A stretch of DNA of 64,000 nucleotides from Antedon mediterranea. Lineage: Eukaryota; Echinodermata; Crinoidea; Comatulida; Antedonidae. Made by a program: the position numbers and the translations under genes. How positions within the stretch are numbered: position 1 is the first letter of the stretch; every line of letters starts with the position of its first letter. Below are positions 39,101 to 54,100 of the stretch, piece after piece. Location: positions 8,569,001-8,633,000 of the forward strand of contig NC_092671.1 in assembly GCF_964355755.1 (NCBI RefSeq), given 5' to 3'. Below the pieces are notes generated by a model that had not been told where the DNA came from, searched no databases, and saw only the letters and a program-made list of their open reading frames with translations.

Positions 39101-42100
39101 CCAGGGTTACCATTAAATATTCCCTATAGGTTTCTTGTATACCCAGTGTTGCCTTATACAGTATCCCATAGGTTCTCTTCTACCAGGGTTGCGTTATACA
39201 GTATCCTATAGGTTCTCTTCTACCCAGAGTTGCTTATACAGTATCCAATAGGTTCTCTTCTACCCAGGGTTGCCTTATACAGTATCCTATAGGTTCTCTT
39301 CTACCCAGAGTTGCTTATACAGTATCCTATAGGTTCTCTTCTACCCAGAGTTGCTTATTCAGTATCCAATAGGTTCTCTTCTACCTAGAGTTGCTTATAC
39401 AGTATCCGATAGGTTCTCTTTTACCCAGAGTTGCTTATACAGTATCCTATAGGTTCTCTTCTACCCAGGGTTGCCTTATACAGTATCCCATAGGTTCTCT
39501 TCTACCAGGGTTGCGTTATACAATATCCTATAGGTTCTCTTCTACCAGGGTTGCTTATACAGTATCCCATAGGTTCTCTTCTACCAGGGTTGCGTTATAC
39601 AGTATCCTATAGGTTCTCTTCTACCCAGGGTTGCCTTATACAGTATCCAATAGGTTCTCTTCTACCAGGGTTGCTTATACAGTATCCCATAGGTTCTCTT
39701 CTACCAGGGTTGCGTTATACAATATCCTATAGGTTCTCTTCTACCAGGGTTGCTTATACAGTATCCCATAGGTTCTCTTCTACCAGGGTTGCGTTATACA
39801 GTATCCAATAGGTTCTCTTCTACCCAGGGTTGCCTTATACAGTATCCCATAGGTTCTCTTCTACCCAGAGTTGCTTATACAGTATCCCATAGGTTCTCTT
39901 CTACCAGGGTTGCGTTATACAGTATCCTATAGGTTCTCTTCTACCCAGGGTTGCCTTATACAGTATCCCATAGGTTCTCTTCTACCAGGGTTGCGTTATA
40001 CAGTATCCTATAGGTTCTCTTCTACCCAGTGTTGCCTTATACAGTATCCCATAGGTTCTCTTCTACCAGGGTTGCGTTATACAGTATCCTATAGGTTTTC
40101 TTCTACCCAGAGTTGCTTATACAGTATCCCATAGGTTCTCTTCTGCCCAGAGTTGCTTATACAGTATCCCATAGGTTCTCTTCTACCCAGGGTTGCGTTA
40201 TACAGTATCCTATAGGTTTTCTTCTACCCAGAGTTGCTTATACAGTATCCCATAGGTTCTCTTCTACCAGGGTTGCCTTATACAGTATCCATAGGTTCTC
40301 TTCTACCCAGGGTTGCCTTATACAGTATCCCATAGGTTCTCTTCTGCCCAGGGTTGCATTATATCCACATCAATGCGGCATATCTATTATAACCATCATT
40401 TCCATACTTTTGTCACTAAATAGTAATTTACTACAGACAGTAAAACATAGACAGTATTAAAAATACATCTGTCTAGTCTACATATTCCTTTGTTTTATAT
40501 TTACTAGGTGTTGAATCTGTAACGTTGTAATGGATAGATAGATCACACATAAGCTGTTTAGCTTAAACATACTCTAGTCTACTATCAAAACAATACACGT
40601 CATCTTTAATTCATCTTTCTTTTGTTTGATACGTGCGACGCGATTACCAATATCTTTATTTATCACAGCGTATGACCGATTCTACATTAGGTATTGCTAT
40701 CTCTAAAAGCCAATACATTGCAATGAAATTAGTTTATTTGATTGACATTTCTTCTTAGTCTAAAGCTAAATGTTTCATTAAAAATAATTTTGTTTGATTG
40801 ACTTCAGTGCGGAATAAAGTTCAAATAAACTTCATTTTCATGTAATAGAATACTCCTTGATTTAAAGTAAATATTCCTTATAAAAAGGTAAATAACAATT
40901 TAGTTAATATAATCCTAATTTATATTGCCCATTACCGTATACTAAGATGAAAGTGATTTATTTCTTAATCTTTCATACTCAAATCCTTTCACATTATAGC
41001 GTTAATGAGAAATTTACTATCACGTGACATGGGATAAAATGTCATTAAGGAGCATACTTTTATGAAATAAGTAATTATTTGCAATTCTAAGAAGTCTCAT
41101 AATAATTAGCAGAGTGTTTTATTGTACTTGAACTGTGACATTCTGAAAATGTATTGACTCTGACAGAAATCATGTACTATGTATATTATATTTGATTATT
41201 TTTAAATGGTAAAGAAGAGAAAGAATTTGCAACAGTGACAAAAAGTCACCTCATTGGAAGTGGGGTACAAGTGTTTAATGTTTTAAAATGTCGTTATATG
41301 TTGGTGGAAAGTTCTTCATGAGTTCTCTCTCTCAAACCTGAAATGTTGTGTCTCTTGAACTCAACGCAGTAGTGTACAATCTAAACAAACGAAGGCTTAA
41401 AAATGGCGAATTGATTTGTACTGACTTGATGTTAAGACTGAGTATCTTGCATCATTGTTGTTTTTAATATTATTTATTTGATCATTTTCTTTAAATCATT
41501 TTAATACAGAAAATTGAAAAATTATTGTTTATATGAGAATGCTATATGTTGCAATATCAATTTGAAGGCCAGCCTACTAAAAACGACATTGTATATATTT
41601 CCAAGATTTATGATTAAGTTTTAATTAAATTTTGATATAATATCTATTTTATTATCTATAATAAAATCTTGTCTTATATTATTCAGATTGGTTTCATCTT
41701 GTGATGACGATGATGTTTGTCTCGTTGGCAACCATGTGTAAAGAACAAGGCATTACAGTTGTCGGTGTTTGTTGTGTTTATGAAGTTTTCATTGCTCAAA
41801 AGGTATATTATTTATCCCTTTATAATTATCAATAATATTATAAGACACCTGAAAGTATGCTTGTTGATATACAGTAAAACGTTAAAACAAATTTTATAGG
41901 GTTCTGTTAATGGTTCTCATTGTTCATACAAGTTTTAGAAATTTGTGCAATGCCAGGTACGTTTAAACCCAACTTGTACAGTGGTCTTATAATGCTATAC
42001 AAATATTTTAGTTAACTTTAAACATGTATACTACTATACATTTACCGTACTGACGCGGGTATAAGCCCACCCCCCTTGAACATAAAATCACGTCAAGTTT

Positions 42101-45100
42101 GGGGGGTGGGCTTATACCCGAGGATCCAAAAATGCAGATCGTCAAAAACACCATATGTACACTGTGTACACCATGCGAGCGAGCGAGTGCCCTCACGAGG
42201 TGTTGCGACGTGTACTACGACGTTGCCTCTAAATACACGAGGTGTGGAGAGTGTCGGAAAATTAAGCTTATAGTTCGTGTAATTTATCGTAGAATATCTT
42301 ATTTTAAACATCAATTAAACAAGAATTTATCAAGCAGAAAAGCAAGTATACAATGTTCGTTAAATAGAAATGTACCAAAGAAATTTAATAAGCTTGTTTA
42401 TGGCAGCCGATACCAAATAGTGGTTTTCCGTTTTGGCGACTTGTAGCGTCGCGTGTGAAGCGATCTTCGAGCGCGATGGAGTGTAAACAAAACAGGACCG
42501 CTAGGCCTCATATAGCCTAGCGTATATTAGCCTAGCTTGGTTATGATTAAAGGTAGGTGTATGCGGTGTATGGACGTCGCCAAATACAAAATAATGTACT
42601 ACGGCACACACTGTTGATCTTCGAATTAATGGGTGGGCTTATACCCGAGTGCCTCATTTTTCATGAAAATTAGTCAAAAGTTGGGGGTGGGCTTATACCC
42701 GAGTATGGGCTTATACCCGCGTCAGTACGGTACTAAACCTCCTAAAATTGATTACCATACCCCATGGGTCATGCAAAGCACAATACAATAGTTTCAGACC
42801 TAATGTTTGATTTTTAAACCTAAGTACACAACATACTGATTTCTTTAAATGGGTGTGTCTTTGATTTTATAAATATTATTATATTTAAAAGTATAATTTT
42901 AGAATATATAATAGATTAACCCTTGAGATTATAAACGGTAATTTCATCAAGGTGCCCAATCAATAAATTATTACTCGCGTCGCTTCATTCATTAGACATG
43001 CCCTTCACACGTTATCTCATAAGTCTTTAAGCAATTCCGCACACGTTTTACTAATGTCCAGAAAATACATTGTATATTTGTACGTATCAATACGTGTAAA
43101 CACTTGTACTTTAACACTAAGGACACCCTACAGTTAAGTGATTTTTTGTTTACAGTTATAAGCATTTTGAATGGTTAATGACTACCAAACTAATAAGACT
43201 TGGTCTACATATCTTGGTGATGAATCGCAAATACTCTTTATCATGAAAAAAAAAACATTTTGCGCATTTTAACCTTGAATCAGGTGAAAATTAGTTTGTG
43301 CCTTTTGGCCTTGGCATTGAAAGCTTGTATAATCACGTTTGATATTTATGCGATTAAAGTTGATATAAGCAGGTATGAACATCAAAGAGATTTTTCAGGT
43401 AAATTGAAGAGATAAAATTATTGGAATTGATCGTGCTGCATAATTCAGTTCACTATACTGTAAGTTATAATTGGCATTATGAATATTTAAAATTGAAAAG
43501 TTTATTAACAATATTGTTTGCACGTAATTAGATATTCTGTGAAAAAAGTTTATCTACCCTAGTATACACAAAAATATTGTGAGCCCTGTAGTACATAATA
43601 ATTATGGACAAATCAACGATTTAAACACAATGAAAGCTCTCCTTGTGTCAAATCAAGTCAGAATAAGCATTCTGCATACGTTAAAAAATGTGCGCAATGC
43701 GTGAAAAACTACCGAAATTTTGTATTTACTACAGATATAGCACCTATAACAAGTTGAAAACTTATTAAACCGTAGGTTTAGTGTTCAAATTCATTTGTGT
43801 GCATCTTTGAGAATAGTAGAGGATTAATACCATGTGGTGTGCATACTGTATATGTGACTTCTCTGGAACTATGAAAGTGTACATTTAGTCATCATGACTT
43901 GTGCATGTGCCTTGATGCAACAGAAAATCTATAAATACACTATGATATGGCAATAAAATAATATCTTTGAAAGATTAGGTTAATCACTATAATATTTTCA
44001 AAACTATAAATTTAGATTTCAAGATAAGTTCAGGTTTATCTAAAGTCATAATAAGATTAGAGCAAGAAGTTATGATACACTAAAAAAATATTATTGAAAA
44101 TAATAATTCAATTTGACATTGAGTTTGTGAGAAAATTGAACTTTAATATGCCAAAAGGGTTATAGTACAAACTGATTAAATTATGATATAATAACTAATT
44201 TTATTATTTATGATAAAGGCATCAATTTAAAATGTTAAATGTTATCTTTAATGAATACATTCAATTCAGTGTACAAGGTTTTTTTTTAATGAACTGATGT
44301 TCTACTTTGGAATTAATGAGAACAGTTTTCATTGGATAAATGAATTATATATTTTGTTATTTTTATTTCATGTATTTTTTAATTTTATGCATTTTTAGTA
44401 ATTTTAAATATTATGTATTAAAAAAAGGTTTACCGAATTGAAATATGAAGAGAGATGAATACCAAATTTATTATCATTGGAAAAAAGAAAATTGAAAAAT
44501 AAACAGTTGTGATATTTATCATGACCATTACTTCCTTTAGTGCTAGACAGAAGGATATTTACATTTGACAAGGATTGATTCATCTGTCATACTAAAAATG
44601 TAAAAATCAACTTTTCCAACCTTGGAGGAATAAAATGTAATCTGTTTTGTGAAACTATTAGAAGATATTTTTAAAAGTAGCAATCTTAAATGCATCATTA
44701 CTAATATTGAAGATAAGATATTTTGTTATTGTCATAAACAAAAATATAGGCAAACGTGAAATTTGGTAGATAATACAAAGTACAATTAATGAAATTAATT
44801 TTGTAATTTTTAAAAGTTACAGTTTAAATAATTTTTATACTTTCAGATAGTCTTTTATGGATAGTAAAGTAACATAAACATGATTTGGAGTTTTTCTTTT
44901 ATTTTAAAATATGTTTTCAGAGCAATCCATGATTTTGCTTATCACCTGTCAGACACATTAGATAATTTTAAGTCTGTGGTCCCTGCAGACTAATCTACCC
45001 CTAAGATCTATTGAAGGAAGGAAGCAAACACCAATTAAAAACATCTTCAAGGTTCAAAATCTCCTAAAATTATTCCCCATATGCCTGTCGATCTCGTAGC

Positions 45101-48100
45101 CAAAAAACCGAGATGTTTATTTAATTGGTACATTTGTAGCAGTGCCGTATTTATCTAGATAAACAGAACAGTTAACATTACTGCACTGTAATCCTAAGGT
45201 TGAACATGGTTAATCCCTATGAATGCAAGAATGTAAATCAGGGATTAGTAATTAGTATATCTTTAATATCCTAATGAAAAAATAATCCTACATAAATGCA
45301 CAGACTTTCATCACAGATAAATATCCCTGCAAGGTTCCGATTTAAGTTTGTCATGAGAATGTTTACAAGCCAGTGAGTGAAAGTATTAGAAGGTTTACCA
45401 TGCTTTTATGCTTGTCCCCATTTTACTTAAAAAATATTAGTACTACTGGGAGAATCACGTTTTAGGAGAAATGTTCATTAGTGTACCACACATTGTTTGA
45501 AAACTTTGTAGCTATTAAATTTACTTAATATTTCTCCATGCTTGTATGGAAATTATGTTAGAATTTTAAACTCACAATTGTTTTAACTTATACATTTTCC
45601 CTTTCTTTGTATCTTTATCATAAAACTAAAATTGTTTTTAAATGTTAAGTGAAACTTCAGTTTCCAGAAACATCTTGGGACCAGGCAAAAAATAAAATTT
45701 TTTGGTGAATCGGTTTTTTAAACAAATTAAGTTTATTCTATACAGTATCATAATGATAACAAATTGATTTCAGTTTGTCTATTCATCATCTGAATTTGTT
45801 GTACTTATAATCATTTTGTAAATGTTATTATTTATTTATTATATCTTTCAGCTGTCATGCTTCGACCTTCTGCAAAACGCACGATTGTGGCTGTCGGGTA
45901 AAGTGCCCTTTCCAGGTGGCGCTTTAAAGTTATCTTTCTATCGTATTTTATTCTTAGCTCTCGGTACATTTCTGCTACTCGCTGTAAGACTAAAAATTAT
46001 GGGATCGACGCTTCCTGTATTCACAAAGTAAGTTTGGCTCCTGATTGTTATCTGTGCTAAAATGGTATTTAAACGGTTTTTCAGATGGTTACTGGTTTTT
46101 AAAATTCAATGTATATCACCGGGCGTTTATAATTTCTTCTGTGCCTGTAAATGACATAACTATACATTTTCAAACTAATTATACTTATGTAACATACACT
46201 AAGATATTAACCAAGATGTCTTAATGAGAAACATTGTGGGAAGGAATATTTTCTTAGGTTTGTTAAAAATAAATTAATTTCCATAGCGACAAACCTAAAT
46301 TACTGTAAATCAATTTAATTATAGATGAAATATTTCTATGTTTAAAGTGATTAATATCCTCGTTCAATCCCAATTTTAACCTAGTCTGAAGAATCAATAA
46401 ATATACGTTTACAAACACGCACTCATTTCATAACGCAATTATGATTGTCATGCTATTATGAAGATAAATCTGGCTGCGTAAGCCAATAAACGAAGGTGTG
46501 CTCATTGATGCAGGAATCTCAGGAGATTGAGGACATATAATCTCATTTTCTCACCTGGTACAGTGGTTGAATGTTTTTGTTGTCGTTTAATTCCTTTTAG
46601 CATCTTGATACAGGATGATTCAGAAAAAGTAGAACCCTTCCTATTCAAGGGACACCCGTATTAAACAACACCTTTCCAATGAAACGAATCAGGGACAATA
46701 TATATTTTTTAAATAACACTAAAACACACCCCTGATAAAGGAACATCCCTATTACAGTAAGGAGAAACTTTGTGGGGTCTTTATGTCCACCATTCACGCT
46801 TACCATCATATTGGTGGTGCTTGCCTTCCAATCCCAAGGTCCAAGGTTCAATCCTGACCTAGTGCAGGGTTGTAAACTCACGACTCTTTCAATACAACTC
46901 CACTCCCTAAGCCTCAAATGAGACTTAGTTTATAAGCACGATAATTTTTAAAATAGTTTATCAATCCTGTAATTGGCAAATTTGTGCTCGCTGTTGGATG
47001 CAAATGAAATAAAAATAAAGTATGCCAAACCTCACTACACAAATACAAAATAAAAAATGTTAATAAAACCAACATGATATTGTGTAAAAAGTTAAATTGT
47101 CTGAGGCAATGAACAAAATGTGTCAGCATATATTGATTGCTTATGGATTTTAATTTCCCTAAAAGCTATGAAAAGATTCATGAACATCTGCAATCATCGT
47201 TGCCCTAAATATCACGATGATGATCCGCAACACCCATTTATATTATCCGTCTCCGTTATGTGAAATTGTGTCTCCAAATTTATTGTCTCCGTATCCAAAG
47301 GTACTTTCACTTTTTTTATGGGGAATATATAAAATCCGTTCATTACTCAAATTGTAAAAGCTTTTAATGTGGCTTGACAACGGTTAATCTATCAGTGTGA
47401 AAACACAATCCATCCCGCAAAAAATGTGAGATGTTAATATCTCGTCTGATGTAATATTTTGTCTAGCCATTTTGAATTCTTCACATAATTATCAATCTCT
47501 AAAATATTATGGAATAGTTCTATGGTAACTTTTAAAGTGATACAGTAAGGATGGTGACTTCACATGTTCTACAACTGTTCCTCAGTTTAAAGGGATTTGG
47601 ATAAATTAACTTACTTTTGACAGTTTTGACAAGACTATTGAGAATCTTCACCATTCACATTAAAGGAAACACTTAAACGTTAAAGATTATCCTATATAAT
47701 ATCACTTAGAAATGATTAAATATACTGAACTATAATGATTTATGAATACAGCAACATAATCTGTTTGAATTAGATTCTGAAATAACATTGTAATTGTAGT
47801 TCTTTTTTCTTGGTAGTTTTGACAACCCAGCATCACAAGCTCAATTTCCAGCCAGACATCTCACCTACTGGTATTTGCTTCCAATCAACGCTTGGCTTCT
47901 ACTCTGCCCATCTAAGCTGTGTTGTGATTGGACAATGGGTACCATTCCTCTCGTCGAGAGTGTGTATGATCCTCGTAACCTAGCAACTGTTCTCTTCATC
48001 TTGGTCTTGGGAAGTTTGGTACTGTATGCAGTTTTCAACAGTAATCACCTCTCAAGACAAGTTATTATGGTAAACTGAAATTGTATTTATTTTTTATCCT

Positions 48101-51100
48101 CTCACAATTAACATTTTTGTTACACAGCCAATCAGAGAGTCCACAGATAAAATACTTTTGATATTCTCATTACCTCATTTTTCATGGGATGGGATGGGAT
48201 GTTAAACTGTCGATCCTGTCTACTTAATTGCAAATGTGCAAGAAAAGAACATACATAGATTCATTGGATTCACAGATGCACATAGGCATGTTTTTATATA
48301 CTTGTGGCCAAAAACAAATTGTTATTCTCTATTATCTATTCAATATGTTAGTCTCGAAATTAAAATATAGAAAGCATATTGCTTTATTAGTTTTTTGGAA
48401 ACTAGGTTGTTTCATTCTAATTAATTGCTAATATTAATAGTTAACATTTCTATAAATCAACTTTCGTAAAAAAAATATTAATATTTCCGTTTGCAATTTC
48501 CTGAGGACATAATAATAGTTTGACCTACAGGTCGCCAGATTTTAATCAATCTGAAGATGTCAAGCTCGTCAAAAGTTTGCATAAGATATAAGCGAAAATC
48601 AATTTGGAGAGATTTTAATTTAAAGATCAGAAGAGGCAGTATAGTCTCTTTAGCTATTGACATTTTGAGTGATTTGTTTACTGATATCCCAAGCCTAGGG
48701 TCTCTACACGTAGTGTTGAACTTCTTCCCCGGCTTATCTTTTTAACTTTAAATGCTAATTAAACATACACTAGATTCTATTTTAAATTAGTAATCATCAA
48801 CTTCTATATATACAGGTATAATATTTTTAAAAGAAAACAAGAATTTTGATATATTGTTTTATGGTATATAACGATGTTATATAGAGAATATAGCATCAAA
48901 TAATTGTGAAATATATTACTACATGACATAACTTGGCAAGAAATTAGGGAGTAGGATAACAATGGAATTGTCTGAATTTAATCTAAATAATAATAGGATT
49001 TCAGCATGTCAGGATTATACTTGTTCATAAATATAATATAAAATATTAGATACATCATTTATTGTAAACTTGCAGTGTAAGTTTTCGTGTAAAAGTTGTC
49101 TATTTTTTTGCTAGATGATTTCACACATAGTTCTACATTTCATACAAAATCAAACTTTATTTGATAGTTCATTTTAATTGCATCTGCAATATCCGACACA
49201 GTTTTCTTCAAATTGTTCTAGTTTTCGTAAGTGAATTTAATGAACTTTCGTCTTGGAAATCTCAATTAAATTATAGATTACATGACAGATAATTACATTT
49301 GGAAATTACATATAAAATTGTTAACATTGAATTGGCAAAATGTTATTATGTAATCAAAAGATAGAAGACATTGTAACATAAATTTGATTTTTCTAGTCTT
49401 TACAAACTCATTTACAGAAACAAATTGAAATCTGCTTCAAGCAGAGAATGAAATTTGAAATTACATAATTAAAGTTATTCAAAGTCATAGCACGATAAAT
49501 AGATTTAAGTAAAGCATGCAATTTGTCAAGTTCTTCACAAATGAAGTTTGTTGGACCGTATTGTAGAATTTGTACACTACGATTTCATGACTACATGGAT
49601 ATAAATTGAAAATAGGCCTGATACAAAAATATAAAAGTTCTTATGGTCCTTCACATTGTCACATCCCAGTATACCATTTGAGAATAAGTCAGGCCACTAT
49701 AAAAGAGGGATGTTGAAACTCCATGAAATTTGTTGGACCGTATTGTAGAATTTGTACACTACGATTTCATGACTACCTGGATAAACTGAAAATAGGCCTG
49801 ATACAAAAATAGAAAAGTTCTTATGGTCCTTCACATTGTCACATCCCAGTGTACCATTTAAGAATAAGTCAGGCCACTATAAAAGAGGGATATTGAAACT
49901 CCATCTGAAGGGCAATGGCTATTGTCAGTTTATCCATGTATGTGGCACACAGTACTGTTGGTTTGTGTAATTTTAAGTGGAAGAACATCGAGTAGAAATG
50001 GTTAGATATCACCTTCAAGATTCCAGAGTTCGGAATTTCCATATATTCGTAAAGGTCTCAAATTCTTACTATTTAAAATAAATTTAGGTCTATCAATATA
50101 ATATGGCCTAGGGGTAGTCTAAATGCAAGTGAAAATGTTTTAATCTCAACGATTGTAAACAATGTCTTAGTTAAGTCGAAGATGCTCTCCAGGTGGAATG
50201 CCATCCTGAGATGAGCAGTAGTAATTAGTCTTGTTTATTTTATTTTATTTATATGTAATTTTTACTTTCTATGGACCAGAGATTCCAAAATAAAAGATTG
50301 AATGAATGAATGAGAAAAGCAGACTTCTCTGAAAACCAGTAAATATGGTTTTGGGATTTGTTGATGGCAGTCAATATCTTTGTCACACATAGCACATCCA
50401 AGATTCATAGCTATATGCAAAAGAGTTACCAAAATTCCATGTCTTCGGTGAAGATTGGATGGATTATATAGTATCAAACAGACACATATAAGCATTAAGT
50501 TACGGATATCAAGAATCAAAGAATTTATGTAAAACTTATTCTAAACCGATGGAATTTAACACTATTTTATCCATTTAACATTATATCAATCCTACATTAG
50601 AATTTTATTTGGTTTAGTTTTGAAATGTTATCCGTTTAGTGTTCTAACCATCCTTTATCTTACTTAAATTGCTTTCATAATCAACGAAAAAGCAGAACAA
50701 GAAATATATTAGATCCTGTTATTGCTGAACTAAAGATAATAACAGTAAATATATTACAAGAAATTTAATATATCGTTGTTTCTTCTGAGAGCATTTTAAT
50801 TTACAACCTGACTTTGTTCACGACAATTACGCACATTTTGACCAATTAAGACCATAGGAGAAATTAAGTATCGTGTTAGATTGTACAATGAATGATACAG
50901 TAAACTAGTACTATCTCTTGTTCAAATACTTAAGCACGTATAACCTCTAATTCGCTACATTCAATTCCCAACTCTAATTCCTGTTTTTTAATTCCCTTAT
51001 AATAATTCCCATAAGTTTTACTAATGAAAGCTTTCTCCATAAAGTATGTTGGAATCCGGCAAAGTGGGACAATTTTAATGCATAAAGAGAACGCATTTCT

Positions 51101-54100
51101 TTTCGATGGTTTTGAAGATGATATTTAATGCACATAGAAGAATACGTTTAATGAACATTAAATAATGAAAGTCATTTCAGAGATCCATTTACATGTGAGA
51201 TAATTTCTTCATTAAGCTATTATATGGATAGCAAGCCCTCAGGAATAATCCATTTTATTCTGTCTTGTAATCTTAAAGACATCTAGCAAAGATCTTTATA
51301 TCCCCTTGATTCTGCTCGTATTTGTTCAGCAATGCAGATTAGGCGTTCAAAGGCCAGTGCATGTGTTCAACTATGTTTGTGTGAATTGCCTACATCGACA
51401 TATTTAGAAGGTCACAAGTCAGTACAGTATTTTGCATAACCGCTGAGATGTTTCTCAACATATGCATTTCAATATTTAGATCGTAATGTAATTTGAAATT
51501 TCAAGCACTGTTGTTACTTTCAAAATCTGTCCACAACCAAAAGAAATAAATAAAACGAAAAAACTTAGCGTATTAAATGAGTGGGTGAAAGTCCTTTGGG
51601 TTTATCTGAATAAAAATTATGAATATATGAAGAATTAAAATTTTTGAATATTTTTCATCATAATACTAACACTAGATTTTAATTCATCACTTTGACGAAT
51701 AAAGGAGTTTTACCTAAAATCACAAAGGTACAAAATGGCATAACATTTATATCTAGACCTGTTTCTCCAAGTTTGTAATATAACTCTAAAATAAAGTCAT
51801 TACTTCTATTTCCTTTTATATTTATATTATATATATCTTTATGCGACATTCGCGGTCAGTGCCTTCTTGCCTGCTACGAGGTCGTCATCAATCTAACGTT
51901 ACCTTTGATTTAACCATCTTCATCTTCACAAAATCCTTCCATCCGTTTATCAGTACAATCCACAAATCTTGAGTTAGTTGAGCTAGTTGATTTAACACTT
52001 CGTAATTCTGCTTTCAGTTCCATGTAAATTTAAATGCATGAAGTATCTTTATACACATCTGATTTAATTTCAGTTTGCAAAGTTGAAATTTTTACCATCT
52101 ATGAAATAAACATGTTTACAAATTTAAAGATGAATTTATAAGATAAAAAAAATCAAATGAAGGAATTTTTAGTTGGTTCTTTAAAAATTTTTAGTTTAAT
52201 GATACAATTTAAATTTATGTTTTGTATTTTTGCATCAGCATAGGATACTTCTATGAGAGAACCTGTTAAGTCTGTTTAATTAACACATTTTTGCACAATT
52301 ACCGTCCGTGTAAACAACCAATATTAACACAAAGAATTGATGATGACAAACACAATTTTTTTTAATAATACTTCTCCATAAAGTATTACTATTTTTGATT
52401 TAATAATATATTGTTATAAATGATAATGTAGAATATTTTTTTTTTCTATATTAGACGTAATCGTAACCCATTTTTGTCACTATATTGACATTTACTCGTC
52501 ATCCTTAAGGATTATTGAATAATGTATACATTTCATGTTCAGCGTTGACAACTCCTTTGTGAATGTTACAGTATCTTCGGGGATATTTCATTTTTAAAAT
52601 GGAAAATTTATATTATAATATAGAAGCCTTTTAACCAGATATCCATTCATGATTGACATATCTACATTGTCCTCAGTGATATAAAATGTAGTAGAAAAAT
52701 TTAGATACAATTTTATAACAATGTACTTTTAACTACAGTTTGAGATGATTAATGATACTTATATAACTCACAAGACATGAGTATAAAATAATATTATTTA
52801 TAACATTTTTTTATATAAGCAAACATTTATTAATTTTTTACAACTTTAAAGGGCATTGTTCAAGAAGTAATCTCAAATTTATATAATTTGTAAAATAAAA
52901 ATGTATTTGGTATTCATTATTTTTTTCTTGTTTTTATGACAACTGGCAAACTTTAATTTCAAAATCGAGTTTTTTACTGCACCAGAAGGCATCGTTAAAA
53001 ATACAAAGTGTAAATCTATCTGAATTGGGCTTTAAAACATATAATATAATACAACATTGCTACACAATTTTAATTCAAAAAGAAATAAAAACAAATTACT
53101 TTTTATGCTTATTATTCACACAAAAAGAGTTGATAATTAACATTTTTTTTTACTATAAATAATGTAAAAATATGTCATCCTGTTACTGTTTTTTTCTCTC
53201 TTTCTCTCTCTCGATTACTGTTGTATTCCCCACACCCAACTCTTTTATTCGTAATTGACACTACTTACTCAGATATTAGCCACTTTGATGGAACAGTAGC
53301 TGATCAACTTTGGGCCAATTTGTGGTATATGTAGCCATTGATCAGTTTATTTTGAATTATGAATTATATACTTGTTCCTGAATTTTATGATTGTTTTGTA
53401 CCTTTTCTAATTTCTTAAGTTTATTATTTCCTTTTGGTTAGACTTCCTTTCTTTTTTTACCCTATTCCCTTCATTTCATCATGTTCCTAATACTACATTA
53501 TATATTAGTTTGTGTTCAATCATGTATCTTTTATCGCCTTCTTGCCGATTCTATTACCTTCTCAAATCCCCCCCGTATATCTTTACATCTTCCCTTCAGA
53601 CGCGATTCTTCTATTCATTCCTCTTAAATATTTAAACTTTACTTGAAGAATAATAACGACACAACTTTAATGAAGATGGATTCTAGCCCGGCTTGCAAAG
53701 ATCAATTTTGACTTCAAGCTAATATAGACAAGATAATTCATATAGCTAAAGATCATAATTTTCCCATGAATCTTGATGATTTACCACAATCTGTTTCTGG
53801 CAGGATCTGGCCTAAGGAAATGATGTGTATATTCTTGATTTAATAGTAAAATATTTTATTCCCAATTCAATAAGGATAAAACACTTTTTAAATGTTTATA
53901 TTAGTTGTAGTAAGCTTATTTTATTTTATTTCATTTGGCATGCTGGCTTGAGAATCGCAAAAGCAGGAACATACTGCCAGATATGCGGCTCTCTGGCTTA
54001 ATGTCATTGAAGATTTTGTGGTTGTAGCAGGATTTTTGTTTGGGTCTCTCAACAAAAGGGATGTCCTAAATAAGGGTTCTAATGTAAATTATTTTTATTC

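Larger units (their letters stand above)
12219..41686 (+). other. TMTC3 intron 3, 29.5 kb
   Basis: Very long phase 1 intron. Exons 3 and 4 join with no missing family residues, so no coding exon of this gene is expected inside. It holds small MITEs (13232, 22078), GTGTCCC-family repeats (14747-15141, 15760, 16462), a Penelope-like fragment with ribozyme and palindrome (16474-16695), a 48-bp repeat array (17569), a degenerate 3-unit repeat (35851), the 40-bp minisatellite (39098) and tRNA-derived repeats (32098, 38163). Degenerate repeats with ATGTATCCA and GGCAGGAAGG blocks lie at about 20000-20760. Other parts are AT-rich with nothing I recognise. Confidence 0.85.
46028..47816 (+). other. 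TMTC3 intron 5
   Basis: 1,789 bp. Holds a GTGTCCC-family copy (46630-46760) followed by a tRNA-derived SINE-like segment (46790-46935). The rest is AT-rich without recognised features. Confidence 0.85.

Noticed and set aside
39391-40460. Long overlapping frames with [11 protein letters not shown]-type repeats.
   Set aside because: They are translations of the 40-bp minisatellite. Unit length changes shift the frame, and no start context or splice signals support a gene.
42093-42446. Open frames on both strands of the TA-flanked element.
   Set aside because: They include the terminal and subterminal repeats and show no transposase motif such as a DDE/D pattern.
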